From NCBI RefSeq assembly GCF_018691265.1, contig NW_024881322.1:3410001-3474000 (forward strand): 64,000 nucleotides of DNA, written 5' to 3'. Positions 25,501 to 39,400 of the stretch are shown in pieces. The stretch is from Tyto alba. Taxonomy: Eukaryota; Chordata; Aves; Strigiformes; Tytonidae. The notes under the pieces were generated by a model, which saw only the letters and a program-made list of their open reading frames with translations, was not told the DNA's origin and ran no database searches. Numbering within the stretch: position 1 is the first letter of the stretch; the number at the start of each line of letters is the position of its first letter. Both the position numbers and the translations under genes were made by a program.

Positions 25501-27158
25501 TTGTTTTCTTCTTATAATGAGATTTTTACTCCTGTCAGTGTCTCTGCTTGTATATACTTGACAACACTGAGGCATCTTCTGATGTGTTGAACTAGTTCTT
25601 TGCCTAGAGAAGATGTACATAAGCATGGTCTTAAAATTATTCAATTTAAATTATTGAGTGAAAAAAAAAAAAAAAGTATCCAGTACTAGTCAGTCACTTC
25701 ATCAATAGCTTCATCTTCCTGTGCATGAATAAGAAAACATGCAATATAAACTCTAAGCTCTCTCCTTTGCTCTTGATCAGACAAAACTCTCACTGACATC
25801 AGGTTTCAGTTCTCCCTTTTTTAGGTGGTGTGCTAACCCGTAGTGTAACTGTCCTTACCGTAGTGGATACACACATCTATATGATTTCCATCTTCCTCTA
25901 GGATCATATAATTGTTTAAAGTTTTGTTTCCTTAAAGGTCTGGACAAGGCCGGGGTGTTTCCTTTGAAGAGAGAACTGCTTGAGGGGCACACAAGAAAAC
26001 AGAAGCTTTGGGAGGTGGTGTCTGGGATGTGCTCCAAATGTAGATAGAAGCAGTACTAATACTGCTTGGTAAGACTGACATGGTAAGAGGCTGAAAATGC
26101 CTCTCAAATTGAATGCAGGTACTTTACAAAAGGTCAAAAATGCCAACTATTCTCAATACCTCAAGGTTAAGGTAGGAGATGTCTTCGTGAGAAGAATGCT
26201 TTAAAGACATACTTAAATACAGGCTTTGTCCTTATATATATTTATAAATAAATGCATGTATTTTTTAGCTTAGTTTTTCTTATGGATAAAGTACCTATTG
26301 TAACAGCATGATATTTCTGCACTTGCTTCTGTTTCAGTTCCAAGAAAGCAATAGAAACTCTTGACCTTGCAGAGGGGACCAAGCCCTCGTTTCTGGTCAA
26401 ATACCAAATAGATTTTAATGTTCATCAGACCTTTGGTGAGGTAGTTCATGTGGCCTGAGCCAGTTCCTGTGGAAGCTGCTGGCACTGATTCACCTGCCTC
26501 TGAAAGAAGTGGCTCAGGTATGGAGTTTTACTGACTTGGATCAGTCCTGGGTGTGACTGCATTTTTGCCAAGTTAGAGTACAATATTGAGTGTTTACACA
26601 GTTCGTTTTTGCAAGGTAGGGGTGTGCAGATGGTGCTGATGCAACCGCACATTTGATGAGACAAAAATCTTCAAGGCAAAACAAAACCAGTTTCAGCAAA
26701 TTGGTATCATTAGAGGGATGTTGTCCCAGTGGTTTGTTCTGGGCAGCTAGAGTGTTTCTGGTGCACTAAAATCGGATTTAGAGCAGAGGTGAACTAAGTA
26801 AACATGGTATTGGTCAGCAAGATATTGTCAGTCTTTGGATATATCATAATCTAGTTACAAAGAATAAATCTACTGAAAAATTCTAGATGTAGGCCTGGAA
26901 AGAGGTCATGTGGGGAGCAGCGTCTCTGTTCATACTCTGCTAATTGCTGTTTGTGTTTAGCTGATGCCCTGATGTGCAGAACTTGAAAGGAAACCTGTCA
27001 AGGACTTCTTCATACCTGAAAGCAAGACTGGTTTGTATCGTCTGCTTCAAATGTGACTGCTATGTCCAGGCCTGGATTTAAATATATTCAAGGTAACACT
27101 GTTTTTCACGGAATCCATTTATTTAGCCTGGAAGCTGTACAGCCACTAACAGGGTTCC

Positions 27159-27183
27159 TTTTTTTTTTTTTTTTTTTTTTTTT
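27159..27183. repeat. Poly(T) run of 25
   Basis: Twenty-five consecutive T residues, the longest homopolymer I noticed. Read on the minus strand it is a poly(A) run and could be the tail of an old retroposed sequence lying to its right, but no parent transcript is recognised. Confidence 0.8.
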
Positions 27184-30100
27184 AACTTTGTGTGTATAGT
27201 GATTACATGAAAAAGTCTCTTTAAGTATTTCAGCAGCATTTGCTGTCTTCATTCAACAGTAGTGCTATTCCCAAGGCTCCTAAAAGCAGGTAATAGCTGG
27301 AAGTGGCAGCACAGTTTTGGGAAGTGTGAGGAACTATAGGAGAAACTTCAAAATGGAGACACAGAGAGTGTTGCAGTCGGGAATTAAGGATTGGGATCAG
27401 GAGGACAGGCAAAAAAACCTCCAACAAAAAGAAAACCTCTGCAATGTGTCTTTGAAATGACACTTCAACTGATAAAATCAGCCTCGGTTGTCTCCAACTG
27501 GAGACAGCCACTGTAGGGCAGACTGACAGGGATCAGGTGAGGGGAGGGTGAGTCTGTGCTTGGATGCCTGTTACTACTGCTGTACATTGGAAAGCATAAA
27601 CAAATGCAAAGTTGTCCTTTACAGGCTCAGAGCACAACTGTGATATGTGTTGGGGAGGGTGGTGCTTTTATTCAATCCTTAGAGGGTAAAGGAACGCCCA
27701 AAAATGACAGCGTCTGCACTGATTTGGTTTTAGTTTAATTTCTAAACCGTTAAGTACCTTGCTACCAGTAACTTGCTGTTTCAAAGAGCTAGCGCGTCTA
27801 TAGGCACATACAAAAAAAACATTAAAAAAAAAAATTATAGCTGGAGGCCTTGGAAATTAAGAAGCACCAGAATTCATGTTCACCCTGGCAGTATTGGTTT
27901 GGTATTGGATTGTGTGCGGTTGCTGGAATCCAGTCACAACCTGCGTGATCACATTATTTTTATCAAGAAATGTCTGTCACAGTCCTTGCACAGGAGAGTG
28001 TTGCTGTGAATGACTGGGATATTGTGCATACAACGTTGGAGGAAGCCATGTCCAGCGTAAGGAAAGGAACTATTCAAAGAGAAAGGATGGTCTCTTGGCC
28101 AATTGCTTCCTTGGAAAATTTGATTTTTATCTTCTGCTTGCACTGTAGTGTTCCTATGGGATGCTAGATAAGGCAAGTAAGCTTTATATTTCAGCGTGCT
28201 CACTTTTCTCCTTGTTTTCTGGATACCAGTTTTGGGTCTGAGGTGCAAAAAAAAAAGATTATTTGCAGTTGTAGCTGAAGTCAGTAGGAGCTATGTGCTG
28301 AATAGGCAAAATGCAGTGCCATATTAAGTGTTGTGGGGAAAAAATAGTTTTCCATTGAAATTTGAAAAGGATTTTGACCTTAATTTTAGTGCACTGCCTG
28401 TTAAATTGGGATACCATACTTCCTTATCTCATAGAGATGTGTTTAATAGTTTACTAATGACCTGTGAGATAATTTAGATAACGAAGTACTTTTAAAGAGC
28501 CCAAGCAGATACAAAGCTCTGAGCTGCATGCAGGGAGGGAGTAAACAGGCCACGCAAGTAAATAAGCAGAAAGCAAAATAGTGGAAGGCATTAGTTCTGA
28601 AGAAGGCTCTCCCTCCTCCTGCAGTATGCAGGTGATGTTGTGGAGAAGGGGAAAGTATGTGGTCATGTAATTACAGACTATACCATAGTACATACCTAAC
28701 TAATGATAGAATTAAGATGTGTGAATAACTGATTTCCAGCAGTGTTGCATAATTATTGGAAGTATCTCAACGTATGTTTGTGCCTGTCTCTCTTTCGTCC
28801 ACTCTTCTGCCTCTTTGTGCCAAGTCCTAGTTTTCTAACTCTCTCAGTTGTGGGGTTTGGTTTTCTGTCTCTTCATTCCTTCAAGCCTTCTTGCCTGGCA
28901 GCTCAGGCCAACTTGCTGAAGGCCTGCTTGCACAATCTTTATCCAGTCTGTTCTTCTTCAGACTTAACACAGACAATCAACGTAGAAGATGCAGCTCCTA
29001 CTGTAAGAATTTGGCAAAATGGGGTCTCAGGGAGAGGAGGTGTGAAGTAACAGGCTATGCTCAATATGAGACATCCATCTTTATTGGGTTCATAAAGCTG
29101 TAGGTGGACAAAGCTATGAAAAATACTGTAGTATGTTAGAACAATGTTAGAAATACCGATAGTGATACAGTGATTTAGGAGGTTATTGGTGATTACTGTG
29201 ACATACTCGGTTCTTGCATTGTGGAAGGTGCTTTCTTTTAAGTAAACAAATGCTTTTGGCTCAGCCATAGACATAGAACAGGTTGAACAGTCTTGGGTTT
29301 TGTCAGACCTTCCACAATCTTCTGATGTCCTCAATGAACAATTTTTAGAAAAAGGCTGAAAAGTTCTTCAATAGGGGAAATTTGGGATGCGTGGAAAAGC
29401 GGGATCTCTGTTGGGATTTCTGATTGATATTTCGAAGCCTTGCTGTGTGCATAAGCCGTGTTCATTGGACAGTGCAATACAGTTACAATTTATTTACTGT
29501 TTTGTATTACCAGTTGACCTCCAAGATGAAAATGTTTCTCCTTCCCTGTGGTGTTACTAAGATATAGCACAGTCCAAATGAATACGTTATTAGTGTTCTT
29601 TTTTTCTTATTATAATGCACAGAAAAATGTATAAAACCAGTTTTGAACCTATGACACAGGCCTACACAACTATAATTGAATGATGAGACTTGCCAAGAGG
29701 GGAATGATGATAAATAACATTTTATGTTACTAATTACATCTTCATTGTTCCGTTTGGTATATTTAAAGAATTTTCCCTGTTTATCTTCTCAGCAAAAAGA
29801 GGAGGAAACAGCCAGGAGAATAAGGTTTCCAAACATTTTGTGCAAACTTAGGATTTCTTTCTAGACTTTAGCAATCATGAAACATGACCAGACACTTGTA
29901 CAAAGAACTTGACATTCTCTTTATGCAGTAACAGAGACTTATCTAGCAAATGTTTGCCTGGAGTAAGCAAGTCAAGATAATGTGTTAAAGGTGAGATGGG
30001 GTCTCTTAGAAAGCAGTTTACCAGGTCAAGTTAACATTAAATTGAGTATACAGCAATAAATGAGATGGAATCCTCTAAGATTGGTTACATTTGATTTTCA

Positions 30101-33100
30101 CTTTCTTATTAAGCTGAACAGTGGAATGCTAGCCTCAGAAAACATGGAAAAAAAAAAAAAACCACTAACACAATACCCAATCCAACCCACCCTAAACTAT
30201 GATTGAAGTAATTTTCACTTTAAAAGAATAGCTTTATTTCAGATGCCTCTTCAATTTAGGTCTTGGTTTTAAAAAAATAGTGAAGTGTATTTTAAAAGAA
30301 CACTTAATTTTCACTTGTGGTGGTTGCTGTTTCTGTAAGATTACATGGACGATGTACACAAACAAGAAGATGACCCTGAAAAGAGGTGCACATAGAGTAC
30401 AGATGAGTTGATGGGAATGAAATCAGGTTAAGATCTAATGGACACAAACAATATTGTTATGGAGAGGCTATAATGATAGATGCTATTAAAACCTGTTGCA
30501 AATTTCCCATTGACTTCAGTCATCCCAACACAGCTGCACATGAAATGAACGTGAAAGCTTCCCTACGGTGAAGGCTGTACACACCAGTGGGCCCTTATAT
30601 TGTTTGTTGGGCTCTTAAAGATCAGCAGCTCCTTCCTGATAGTCATTTCCTATCCACTTGTTAGCATTGCTAAGGGGGTGGCTCTGTTGTTCCTTCCGTT
30701 CAGTGCCAAAGAGAAGTGCATGCCCAGAAACTTTCCCCACTTGTTTCTTTTGCCAGCTCCATGGATTAGGCTAATAAAAGAGATCACCTCCCTTAAGACC
30801 TTTCCTCTCCAATACCCCTGTGCGGACTACTTACTGTCAAATTAGCCTGAGATTAGGAGAAGCCTAATTAACGCTTTTTACCTTTGTCATGTTGACCTGC
30901 TGTGCTAAAATTGACTTTGGGAAAATGAAAGGCACAGTTAACTCATTTGTTACCAAGACTACTCCCCCCACACCCCCCCATTCCCAAAACACTGTTGTGA
31001 AACCCATTTGTTTACCTGTTTCATATGTGCAGGTTTTTTGGCTTCAACAGAGTTGCTGATAGATGATAAAAGGGGAAGCTGTGCAGATCCATTCCTCAGA
31101 CATGCCCTTTTATAACCCAAATGTCTAATTTACCTATTCCTTTAAAGCTCCCTGTAGTCATGTATCCCACAGTACGAGGAGATACCTTATTTCACGATGA
31201 AGCATTGGTCATTTTGTTATATCCACATTGTTGTAACCTCATGATACTATTAAATCCTAGGTGTCAAAACAGCTCAATATCACAAATGTCAAGCTAAACA
31301 TGTTTCTTCAGTGCAACAAACGAGTGTGTCCCATAGCTTTCCTGCCTTATCACTGGATTATCAAATGACATATGCCTTCTCCTGTATCAAAGGCAAATCA
31401 CTATGCATGCTGTGTTATTCCTTTTCCATTTGTGTGAACTAGCAAAGCTCCCAGCTAGTGATGTGTTTCAGTGGCCTAATTCCTTTCTGCTTTTGGGTTT
31501 TATCTGCTAAAACCTGTAATATTGTCAGTAGTAGGAGATTACATTACATTCCTCTGTGTTTGTGCATAGTTCGTGATAGTGGGCTGCATTTTTGAGGTGT
31601 GTGGATTTTGGACATTTTGATACAGCAATAGTTGGTAGCTTAAACAAAGGAGTACCTGCAAAATAGAACTTCTGTCGTAAGGTATTTTTTTTTTTCTTTT
31701 TTGGTTTTCTAAAGAATTTCACTTCTTCCATTTGAATTTTCCCTCTTTGATTTGAAACTAGTAATATCATGCTCTGGGGGAAAAGACGTACTAAATATCT
31801 CTGACTGCACACAGACTTTTTAAACAAAAAGCTGCCATATCACTGTGCAGGTTTATGGCTTTCCCTTCCCCCCTCAGTGGGAAAACAGGAACTTCTGAGT
31901 GGGAGGTAAATAGCTGAAATACTCAACAAAGAGTATCTGAACAAAGACTGGTAACACCTCTTTATTATATCTGCGTTGTTGTCATTCTAGGGAAGAAAAT
32001 GCTGAGCAGAAGAAAGTTGTGATCCAAATCCGAGGAAGGAGAAAGGGGAAAAGGTGTGGAAGTTAGCTAAGTAAATATAGTTTAGCTGGTTGTGTATATT
32101 AGGATGGTATAATACAAACAGAACTACATGAAGAAGCTTGGGCTTTTCAGGAGAACCACTCGGGTGGGAAGGGAGCCTGCTGCCAGCGCAGAATGTGCCC
32201 TCAGCCTGTCACCCCTCAGCTCCCTGGCTTTTGCCTAGAGCTCTCCTCCTCATAACTTTGGCTTGTGTGCTGCATCACTTGCTGCTGATAAATTGCAGGT
32301 CAGATGCAGATAGCCTTCGACAAAGTCGGTTGCCGCGTTTTTGGCTATGGGTACTGCCCACTGCCTGCCGGGTCAGGTCCTGGCAGCCTCCTCTGAACCA
32401 GCAGCTGACCCAGTCACAGATCCCATCGCCTTAAACAGTGATGAACTGCGACCCGAGCGCTGCAGAGGCGGTTGACTGGTAAGCAGTTGCAAGTCTGGTC
32501 CTGATGGCTGACAAGGTGACTGCCCTCTGGTCGCCTAACTCATCTGCCAGTGGTTGATGGTGTAGTAGCCTTCTCATCTCTTCTCACAGTTTAATCTATG
32601 CCTATGCATGAGGCCGCTCCCTGAGACAGAGCCAGTGTCCTGATCTGCTGACTCAGCTTCCATAATAAAGGGAATAGGGGGAGGTTGGATGGGATGGAGA
32701 GCAAGCAGTGCTTATATTTTAGGCCAATATTTTGATCTCATACTTAAGAGGTTTTTTTCCCTGAATTTTAGGACAGAATTCTAGCCTGTGCTATGACTGT
32801 GGGTATATTTTCCTAAATATGTCTGGAGATTGTACCAGTTTTCAGTCTAACAACATGCTTCTCTCCCAGAGGAAAGTGCTGTGCCTGCAGTGGAGCTAGA
32901 GGAGAATGTATGGGGGATACCTTTCTACTAAGAGGTGTAATTGCTCTAAACACTTCTCTTTCAAGCATGGGAGATCCCCTGTAGTTTGCAGCAGTTCTGA
33001 CATCTGTGAACTGTATTGGAAAGATCAGATTTGGAGAGAGAAATGGAATTGGGTATGCTTGAAACCCCAAATCTACTAGCTGTATTGTGGAGACAGTGAA

Positions 33101-34066
33101 GCATAAGTGCAAGCAGTTAGATCAGCAGCTAAGAAGAACTTGTTCCTGCTTGTTTCTTGACTGTTCTGTGTTTATGTATTACAGGAGGCAGATACAGAAG
33201 TTCTGATTTCAGACTGGTAGCTCTTGAATGCAGACAGCTGAAAAGGTGTCCGTATCTTGCTGTTCACTGCGGTTCACAGTTCAGCATATGGTGATACCCC
33301 CAGACCAATCATTTGTTCACCTTGGATATGCTGGGCAGTTAAGTATGGTAATTCAGGAGCAGCTTTGTGTGCAGTTACCCTTGCAGGGCAGCAACTTTTG
33401 GCAGAAAAGCAGAAGAGACATCTGAGGGACATGAAACCATTTCTGCTCACATGCCTACATCTGAATAAGCTAATGTCTTCAGGCCTTGGAATTGTTTTTT
33501 ATTGATTGGAGACTTTTTTTCCCTTGCACTAGAATGCTGACATTTATAGTCGGTTGTTCTGTTCTTTGTTTACACAAGGCCCATTGAAGCAGTTGGAGAA
33601 CATTATACCCTGCCTCACACACAGGCATATATACTTAATTTATGATTTTGGCAGTTTGAATTTCAAGTGTCAGGTATCCCATGGAGCTTTTTAATTTGTT
33701 CTCTGATGCTGCATACACCATTTGAGTATTTATTATGGAGAACAGAGAGGCTGTGGGAAGTCCTACAGACTTTTTTCTTCAGAACCTTAAAAATAAAGTT
33801 GTGGAGCATGGTAACAAGGACTTATCTGAAAGCATGACGGATCTGCAGTGTCTTTTTACATGTTTGTCCAATTAATTTTTTTCCTTTGGCATTAATATTT
33901 TCACTTGCATATAATTCTTCGTCTTAAAGTTGCTTTTGTACCCTAAACTTCTCTGCAAACATCAATTGTGGGACAGTGGTAACAACCCTTAGATCTCTGA
34001 AAACTTAATTTTGGATTTGCCCTTTTCCCAATTCCTTGAAAGTAAACTCTTTCTACTACTACAATT

Positions 34067-34099
34067 AAAAGAAAAAAGAGAAAGGAAAAAAGGAGGGGG
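34067..34099 (+). repeat. Polypurine tract
   Basis: Thirty-three consecutive purines shifting from A-rich to G-rich, followed after one T by more purines. Such mirror-like tracts can adopt triplex structures. No coding potential. Confidence 0.7.
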
Positions 34100-34928
34100 T
34101 GGGGGAAGCAGAGCTCGTTGTCAGAAGCAATGTCAGTATTTGTGATTATCTCTTGTTCAGTTGTGTCCTGTCAGCAATTTTAAATAAGGCTCTTAGTACA
34201 AAGTTATCTTTGATGTATCAATGACAGATGGAGATTTCAGAAAAGGACATGCCTGGAAACTGACTTCAGACAAATTCAGATGAGAAGTGGAGCTGAGGTT
34301 TTTCAACAATGAGAGTAGTAGGCACTATGGCAGCTTATTTAAAAGACCAGATGAATCTTATCATTTCAGTGTCTGTGCCAAGACATCATCTCTTTCCAAA
34401 AAACATGTTGTAGGTTAAAATCTTTATACCATTGCCCACATGGCAAAAATGGTCCTTTCTTGACTCTGAAGTCTGTGGGCACAAATGCCTGCAGAAAAGC
34501 ACATGCAAATGTTAAATATTTATAGGCATGCTGTTCTTCTATGTTGTTAATGCAAAATGTATTCAGAAGGAAAACAATTTTGTCAGAGGAGGAAGAGTTT
34601 TTTTCAATTAGATACGTCTACAGTGTATGGATCAGTCTTTGTAAAATCCTTAATCCTTACCTAAAAACATGGGTAATGGTTCCTGGGGTTGGACTTCTAT
34701 ATTTGGGACTCAAGAGAGAAATAATCTAGAGGTACCTAAGCATCTAAATAGGCAGACAGCAACAAATCTGGATGCAGACTTATCTTCTCATGTCTTCTGT
34801 TTGTCAGGTAAGGGGAACTGTTTCAACTGTTGGTGACTAGAGGATTTTGTCTCACATTGAGAAAAAATTCTGTATTGTACAACACCGTTTTCTGTGGTGT
34901 TCAGTTGGAAATTAAAAGATATTTTATT

Positions 34929-34957
34929 AAAAAAAAATAAAAAAAAAATTTTTTTTT
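34929..34957. repeat. A-run/T-run hairpin
   Basis: A nine-A run, one T, a ten-A run and a nine-T run. The last two form a perfect A/T inverted repeat with little or no loop. Confidence 0.75.
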
Positions 34958-35176
34958 GAATGAGCAGTTAACATTTTCCTCATGTTTAAATGAATGTAGA
35001 ATGCAGCAATGGGCTTTCTTGGCAGATACTCTCTTTGATTTTTCCATTGCATCATATCTGGCTTTACAATTGTGTGTCTTAACTACAGGGCAAAATAAAA
35101 GTTATTCCCAAAGAAGTAATAAGCTTTCTATTTTAATATAACAGCTAAGATTTGTGAAACAATGCTGTGTGTCCGC

Positions 35177-35362
35177 TAATTATAGGCATCTCTATTTACA
35201 TGGCCTAACAGGAAGGTGGAGATGTAAAAATAGCAACAAAGAGCCAGTGACATTATTAATAAAGCAGCTGTATACAGCATTGTTCTCTTGAAGAACATAG
35301 ACACCATTTAAACAAAGTGGACTACATAAATAATCAGTCATAATTCATAAGTAACCATTGTT
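35177..35362. promoter_or_regulatory. Candidate intronic enhancer with SOX-like and homeodomain sites
   Basis: Within 186 bases there are a TAATTA core (35177-35182), a forkhead-like TATTTAC (35193-35199), two AACAAAG motifs (35235-35241 and 35311-35317), two CATTGTT motifs (35278-35284 and 35356-35362) and a CAGCTG E-box (35265-35270). The four SOX-type sites lie in about 130 bases. In AT-rich DNA such motifs also arise by chance, so this is a hypothesis only. Confidence 0.25.
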
Positions 35363-36387
35363 AGGAATTCTCTTTTAAAAATAGTTCACCTTATTAATGT
35401 ACAAATGATGGCAGAATGACTGTGTGGGTGTGTGTACTTTACATGGACACATGCACCAAATGTTAAAAGTAACTTGCACAGGTCATTGCCATTTATTGAG
35501 AAGCTGGTATTTTTCTACCCTCAGGAACTGTATCCCATCAGGGAACATGGCAGAAAGGAAGATAGTGCTATAAAACTTCTTCCAAAGGACAAGTTTGTAT
35601 ATAGATAGAAGAGGCAAGATCAAGGTAGAAGAACACTTTTGGCTTATATGAGTTTATTAGAACAAAAGAGCAAACCCCTGTTACCATTGTGTTCCATTAA
35701 GAAATAATGGTATTTGTAGGAATAAAAATAACAAGTAGCCACATTGGGGAAGACACATTCAGACAGACATATATGACCCTGTAGCTTTTGAACTCAGAAT
35801 CTACTTCTGAGCTTTTCCAGTTTAAGTAATAAAAAAAAAGGATATTACTGACAGTTAGAGATTACTGAAGCTAATAGTATTTTTTCCTAATTTTTCTATG
35901 CAAGTGAAATAATTTCCTCACAATGTACTTCCAAAAATATGAAAACAAACATGTATTCAGTGTATGCAGCAGGCTAAACTTGCGCACTTACAGTTTGTAT
36001 GTGTGCTTTATAAAGGAGAAACCATATTCAGAGCTATACAAGGGCTATACCATGGTCTTTACCTCTAGAAATACATCTCTATTACTTGACTTGATAGCCT
36101 GTGGCCCTTCTCAGAAAAGCTCCCATATGCTTGTGAACCAGGCACAATTTTGCACAAACAAAAATTAGCATGTTAAGCTTATCATCTGCCCCACCCAAGA
36201 AACAACCCCCCAAGACCCCTAAACTCAGAGGGGGCAGACCCTATCCCACAGCTGAACTGCAGCTGAACTCCTGAAACCCTTTCTGTCATCAATTGAAATT
36301 CTTGTTAAATGTGACGAAACGTCTTCCTTTGTCCAAATCTCAGCTCTCAAGTCTCAAAATAAGAATTCAAAAAGCCTGCCAGTATGG

Positions 36388-36404
36388 TTTTTTTTTTTTT
36401 TTTT
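36388..36404. repeat. Poly(T) run of 17
   Basis: Seventeen consecutive T residues in CMTM8 intron 1, followed by an AT-rich segment. No associated element is recognised. Confidence 0.75.
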
Positions 36405-39400
36405 ATTAATTTAAATTGACGCATAGAAGTACTGCAAGCCCTTTTAAGTGCTTCCACGAAGTAGTTGATGTTCCCTACTAATACGAACTCTCAAATCTGC
36501 ACATTATTTTTTAGTATGAAGATCTTCTAGAATTGAAATCGTGGCATTGTATGAATTTGATGATGGGACTCATCACAAATCAGCTCAATGAATTACCCCT
36601 GTGTCTCATGTAGGTCATATAAGATATATTTTTGCTTCTCTACTGCTTATACAGGGACAGGACTGTTAGGGGACCAACTTGTGAATGTTACTTCTTGAAA
36701 AAATCCACTACAACTTTTACTCAGAGCTCTAAAACTCATTAATATGTGAACATTAAATACAAAAACATTAAACCTTGTAGTTTCACCTAACTTGATGATT
36801 TATAACCAGGCTTTTGAAAAGAAAAAATGATTGGAGTATGGAATTTATTTGCTAGTTTTAAATCTGAAGGTGTTTGTACCAAATCTTCAAGTTTTTCCCA
36901 GAAAAACCCACATCTAGATGCTGCACAAAAGCAAACACTAGGAAACAAAGAAATATGTATCCTCTGCCATGTGTGTCTCCCTGTGACTATTTTGCTTTGT
37001 AATTGTCTGGTTTACAATTCATACTTGAAAGCAGCATTAAGTGAAAATTTCTGCAGAAAGTAAGTGCAAAGTCAGATTATTTTGTATATGGATCTAATAT
37101 ATTATTACTTTACATTTTCCTTTCTCTGCTGCTGAAGAGCAAAGCATAGCAAGAATTCCAGTGAGTAATTCTCAGCTCCATGATACCGCGGTGTTTGCTG
37201 TAGCACTACCACTTCTCCCAGCTCTGTCAGGAAACTGTGGAGACAGTGAATTTGAAATCAACAGCGTTGCTGCACAATAGAGAAGTATTTCTTTTGGGGA
37301 AATGCTAGGTGGTAGGAGTAATCCCTGCCGCAGCTGGGCCTTGCTGAAGCGAAGGAAAAGGGAGCAGCAGTGGCAGCATTCCTTTTATTCGCATCCCTTA
37401 CGATTGCTAGGTAAGAGGCTGGGCGGTCTCCTCCTCGCATTGGGGTCACATTTAGAGATTAAGCACTGTGGAGGCCGTTGCCTTCCAACTGTTTCACCTT
37501 GTGCCCTTCCGGAGAGGTGAGTAAGTGCTTTTTAGGACAGGCTGTTTGTCTTCGGTGGCGTTTTGCACCACCCCTCTTTATTTTTATATTAAACTGTGGC
37601 CCCGATGGAGCCACTGATAGCAGTAACCAGTGCCCTGCCGGTCAGCTGCAGCAGCTCAGGGGCTGGTTGCAGGTCTTTCTCCTGACTGACCCGGGACGGG
37701 CACATCACACTGTGTTCTGCATAAAGGTACTTTCATCAGATAATGGAAAATTATGGGCAAAGACGAGGCTGTCTTCTGCTGCAGCCATGTAGATAAAATG
37801 ATGGGTTAGCATTGTGTTAGCAAGGGTGCATAAGTTAATATATGCACAGTGCACAGTAACCTATATAAAGGTCTCTGTGTGTGAAGATCCTCAGGCAAAA
37901 CACAAATGTTAAGTTAGAATTTGCAGGCGTCAGTAAACAGTAGTATACTCCTGAATGCAGCCCTCAAACCTTCAAGCATTTAATGTGGAAAGTGCCCTGG
38001 GACAAGGACCAATCTTTGTGCTTTGTACACATTTTAATGACCTATTAATGATCAACCACTGCTCTGCTGAAAAGATTGATTTTATGGTGATATAACTCTA
38101 ACCAGTTTCTTCACCATTGCTTGAGATTATTCCTTGTAATTCTACTTTCAAAATAAATGGTATATTGATGTGGCATGTAGTCATCCCATCCTATTCTGTT
38201 AACACTTTTGCACCTTCCAGTACTTGGTTGCCAGAGTCTCCTGCAGGAAAGTAAGGCAAACTAAAACCAGAGGTTAGTCATGGTGGTTGTAATGGATCTG
38301 GTCAGTGCTCTGTTCAGTCCAGTATTCAGTATCTGATAATGACTGATACTGAAAACTTAGGGAGGTGTGTAAGAAAGAGCACATATGACAAGATTCTTTT
38401 CTGCTGTAGCAAACTGCACATTTAAGAATTTCTAGAGCTGAAGGTTGCATCTTGGTGATCATGTATATAGGTATTCCATACAGACAGGGCTGACCTGTCT
38501 TCCAGGAGTGTGTATGATGTTTCCTGTGGGGATGGATTCTGTAATTTGGTTATGTACTGTTTTTTTATTTCTTCATGATTTTTTAAAATACCACTTCTTT
38601 CTGTTTGTTTTTCAATGTTCTGCCTGATAATTTAGCTGAATGTTTCTTGTGTTGCGAATCCTAATCCAGTCCTTGTTCCCTTCTTTATGCCACCTGCCAT
38701 TCTGCAGAATTCTGTCACATCCTCCTTCAGTCTTCAATAGAAAATTGGACTCATCTTTTCTCCAGCATTAACTGTATTTTCTTGCAGGAGCCATTCTCTG
38801 TGCCTTCCATAATCCAGCTGAATCGTTTTAGAAATGAGAGAGAGGAATGAATGGAACATACTCAGTGTGTGGGTACACCATTGATTTATAAAGCACTGTG
38901 ATATGTTCTGTCTGGTGTTTTTTTATGAGTTCCTAATCATCTGTTGTGAGGTTTTTGATCACATGGGACAAAATTTACAACACAAGCACAGTGTTGCTTC
39001 TTGTTTACCTTCTGAATATCCACTACACTACCTCTAGTTATTTTTTTCAGACAAAACTTCCTAAGAAACTGTAGGAAATGAACTTTTTTGTAGTGATTTA
39101 ACGTTTTTGATGGAAGATGGAACAGTCTGTGTTTTCCAGCAAATATCTCTTGCTTTTTTAATTTAAGCTACCTCCTTTTGATCTGTTACTGGCATTAGCT
39201 CCGGTCTCACACATTCCGCACATATTTCTCAGGTGAAGCAATATGTGAGCGTTGTAATATGCTGTTGGGATGAATAGTATGGTTTCCTTACTCTCCCACC
39301 TGCAAGTTATTTTTCTCAGCTGCCAGGTGCCGTGAGCCAGAGTACCATATCACAGAAGACTCCCCACGCGTGAGTTGCAGTATGGTCAGTGGAGGCTAGA

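Noticed and set aside
30148..30200. An A run followed by CCAATCCAACCCACCC-like sequence, considered as a second CR1 3' end
   Set aside because: The resemblance to the CR1 terminus is weak, and the adjoining sequence lacks the CR1 body that is clear at 53532-53850.
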